From: Oscillospiraceae bacterium
GTDB taxonomy: Bacteria; Bacillota; Clostridia; Oscillospirales; Ruminococcaceae
Assembly (NCBI GenBank): GCA_019416775.1
Contig: DXWR01000312.1
Span: forward strand, 1-8,295
DNA: 8,295 nucleotides
Direction: 5' to 3'
The notes below the pieces were generated by a model. The model did not search any database. It saw only the letters and a program-made list of their open reading frames with translations, and was not told the DNA's origin. The translations under genes and the position numbers were made by a program. The first letter of the stretch is position 1. Each line of letters begins with the position of its first letter. This document shows, one piece after another, positions 7,901 through 8,295 of the stretch.

Positions 7901-8295
7901 CAGTGTGAACCTCTCCGCCATTGAAGAGTATCAGGAAGTCAGCCAGCGGTATGAATTTATGTCCGCTCAGCTGGCGGATGTGGAGCAGTCCCGCAAGGAA
8001 CTGGAAGATCTCATCAAGCAGCTCACCCAGAAGATGGAGGAGCTGTTTGCCCAGAGCTTTGAAGCCATCAATCAAAATTTCCAGAAGATTTTTGTGGACC
8101 TGTTTGGAGGGGGCCACGGAGAGCTCAAGCTCACCGACCCGGAACATCTGTTGGAAAGCGGCATCGAAATCATTGTCCAGCCCCCGGGCAAGGTGATCCG
8201 GCACCTGTCCGCCCTTTCCGGCGGGGAACAGAGCTTTGTGGCCATCGCCATTTACTTTGCCATTTTAAAGGTGCGGCCCGCTCCCTTCTGTATTT
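4947..8295 (+). CDS. smc: Chromosome segregation protein Smc (3'-truncated)
   Basis: Smc is the ATPase core of the Smc-ScpAB condensin, which extrudes DNA loops and helps separate sister chromosomes. The window holds 1116 residues; relatives have about 1190, so roughly 70 are missing. From a TTG start the protein begins MLLKSLELQGFKSFPDK. Walker A GPNGSGKS is at residues 31-38 and the Q-loop Gln at 143. A long coiled coil covers about 165-510. The hinge covers about 519-665, opening with GWLEGIHGTVV and closing with LDGQVVNAGGSFSGG. The returning coiled coil covers about 675-1030, and the ABC signature LSGGEQ is at 1090-1095. The window stops at APFCI, just before the expected Walker B. The frame is open throughout with no stop or frameshift. 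The gene overlaps the radical SAM gene by 35 nt. The coils are unusually rich in glutamine. Confidence 0.97.
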   Translation, partial: MLLKSLELQGFKSFPDKTRIEFGKGLTAVVGPNGSGKSNISDAMRWVMGEQSTKTLRGSKMEDVIFTGTQQRKSQGFAQVSLTIDNSDRSLGVDSDEVIITRRLNRSGDSEYKINHASVRLKDINELLMDTGLGRDGYALVGQGRIAEIIQSKSDQRREIFEEAAGISKFRYRKNEAVHKLEASEENLLRLQDILAELEQRVGPLKKQSEKAKAFLQLSQEKRQLEVALWNLSLDQTSQKLKEQDDRILACQVEHEDLQQNSRDLETKINQSFEQMQRCLSRAEDCRQEKEDLEQQNSALLSREAVGKNNLEHFDQETARLTQQLEDFKQNNLQTSRLLEERQKQKESLEGALAETQIKLEEARSRLAELAKQDQGADEQSAALSKRINELLLLENEDKLTVIQLTGQTEEDSNSYQNNQLMLSQMQDNARGTQRELQQAKELAQLLVQRMEALENQKAGYRFKLDGRQKKLEQQQAQAEDLLRQAGQLKQKAKLLQDLENNLEGFAYSVKAVMKQSRTGWLEGIHGTVVRLLEVPEEYALAIETALGGSMQHIVVENEAAAKNAIRFLKQQNAGRATFLPLTSVKGRELSGFDLSDQEGYVDLASHLVKADPRYQGIVDSLLGRIVVAEDLDCAAAMGKQFGYRFKIVTLDGQVVNAGGSFSGGSKSRSAGLLSRAGEITQLQQQANFLTQRSQQQSQDSKKLEQEVNTLKAQLNALESEQITVKEDQIRCEGEQKRLETLEAEYSRRAKEMEQELEGFLERLQEKNQKIAALRRRQGETQRELEQAQQTLESLRGQGDLLRRQRQEVNDTIQKLQLDQLAKQKDVDSLHETMEQLQGQSRESEQLQKQLADQIQQVKQQRAQQQQEIQDCIQKRESNRLMQQKLDGQVKEILQQRTQLEQATTRLREEEKQYSHQREEVSRQLAQLEQRRESLQKEYDEVIRRLWEEYELTRSQARQEAQDPKDPAKAKTRLAAVKGEIRGLGSVNLSAIEEYQEVSQRYEFMSAQLADVEQSRKELEDLIKQLTQKMEELFAQSFEAINQNFQKIFVDLFGGGHGELKLTDPEHLLESGIEIIVQPPGKVIRHLSALSGGEQSFVAIAIYFAILKVRPAPFCI

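Noticed and set aside
5592..8204. Several Leu/Phe-rich minus-strand frames opposite smc
   Set aside because: They are antisense shadows of Gln/Glu/Leu-rich coiled-coil codons; the smc frame is continuous throughout.

Overview
This window looks like the end of a draft or metagenome-assembled contig from a moderately GC-rich member of the Clostridia, most likely Oscillospiraceae/Ruminococcaceae-like. The evidence is the gene order topA-trmFO-plsX-rnc-(Elp3-like radical SAM)-smc, the use of FAD/folate-dependent TrmFO (the Gram-positive type of tRNA U54 methylase), and the style of the RNase III, radical SAM and Smc sequences. Species cannot be named from sequence alone. All genes are on the + strand and packed tightly. 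I saw no tRNA, rRNA, CRISPR array, transposon or prophage.

Layout: bases 1-21 are not genomic; they match the Nextera/Tn5 adapter. Bases 22-815 are the 3' end of topA (zinc ribbons plus a long lysine-rich tail). trmFO (812-2161) overlaps topA by 4 nt. The only intergenic gap in the window, 80 nt at 2162-2241, holds an intrinsic-terminator-like hairpin (2198-2219) directly ahead of plsX. plsX (2242-3246), rnc (3247-3939), a radical SAM gene (3926-4981) and smc (4947-8295, cut off by the window end) follow with no spacing or with overlaps of 14 and 35 nt, so they look translationally coupled.

The genes are housekeeping: DNA supercoiling (TopA), tRNA T-loop methylation (TrmFO), the first acyl-transfer step of phospholipid synthesis (PlsX), dsRNA processing (RNase III), a probable tRNA-directed or uncharacterised radical SAM enzyme, and chromosome organisation (Smc). 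This is a conserved core-genome neighbourhood, and I found no convincing novel system. The points worth a second look are the adapter artefact, the hairpin 22 nt before plsX, the absence of acpP between plsX and rnc, the basic TopA tail, a Glu-to-Gln change in the RNase III signature motif, the unassigned radical SAM gene, the TTG start of smc, and the glutamine-rich Smc coiled coil.
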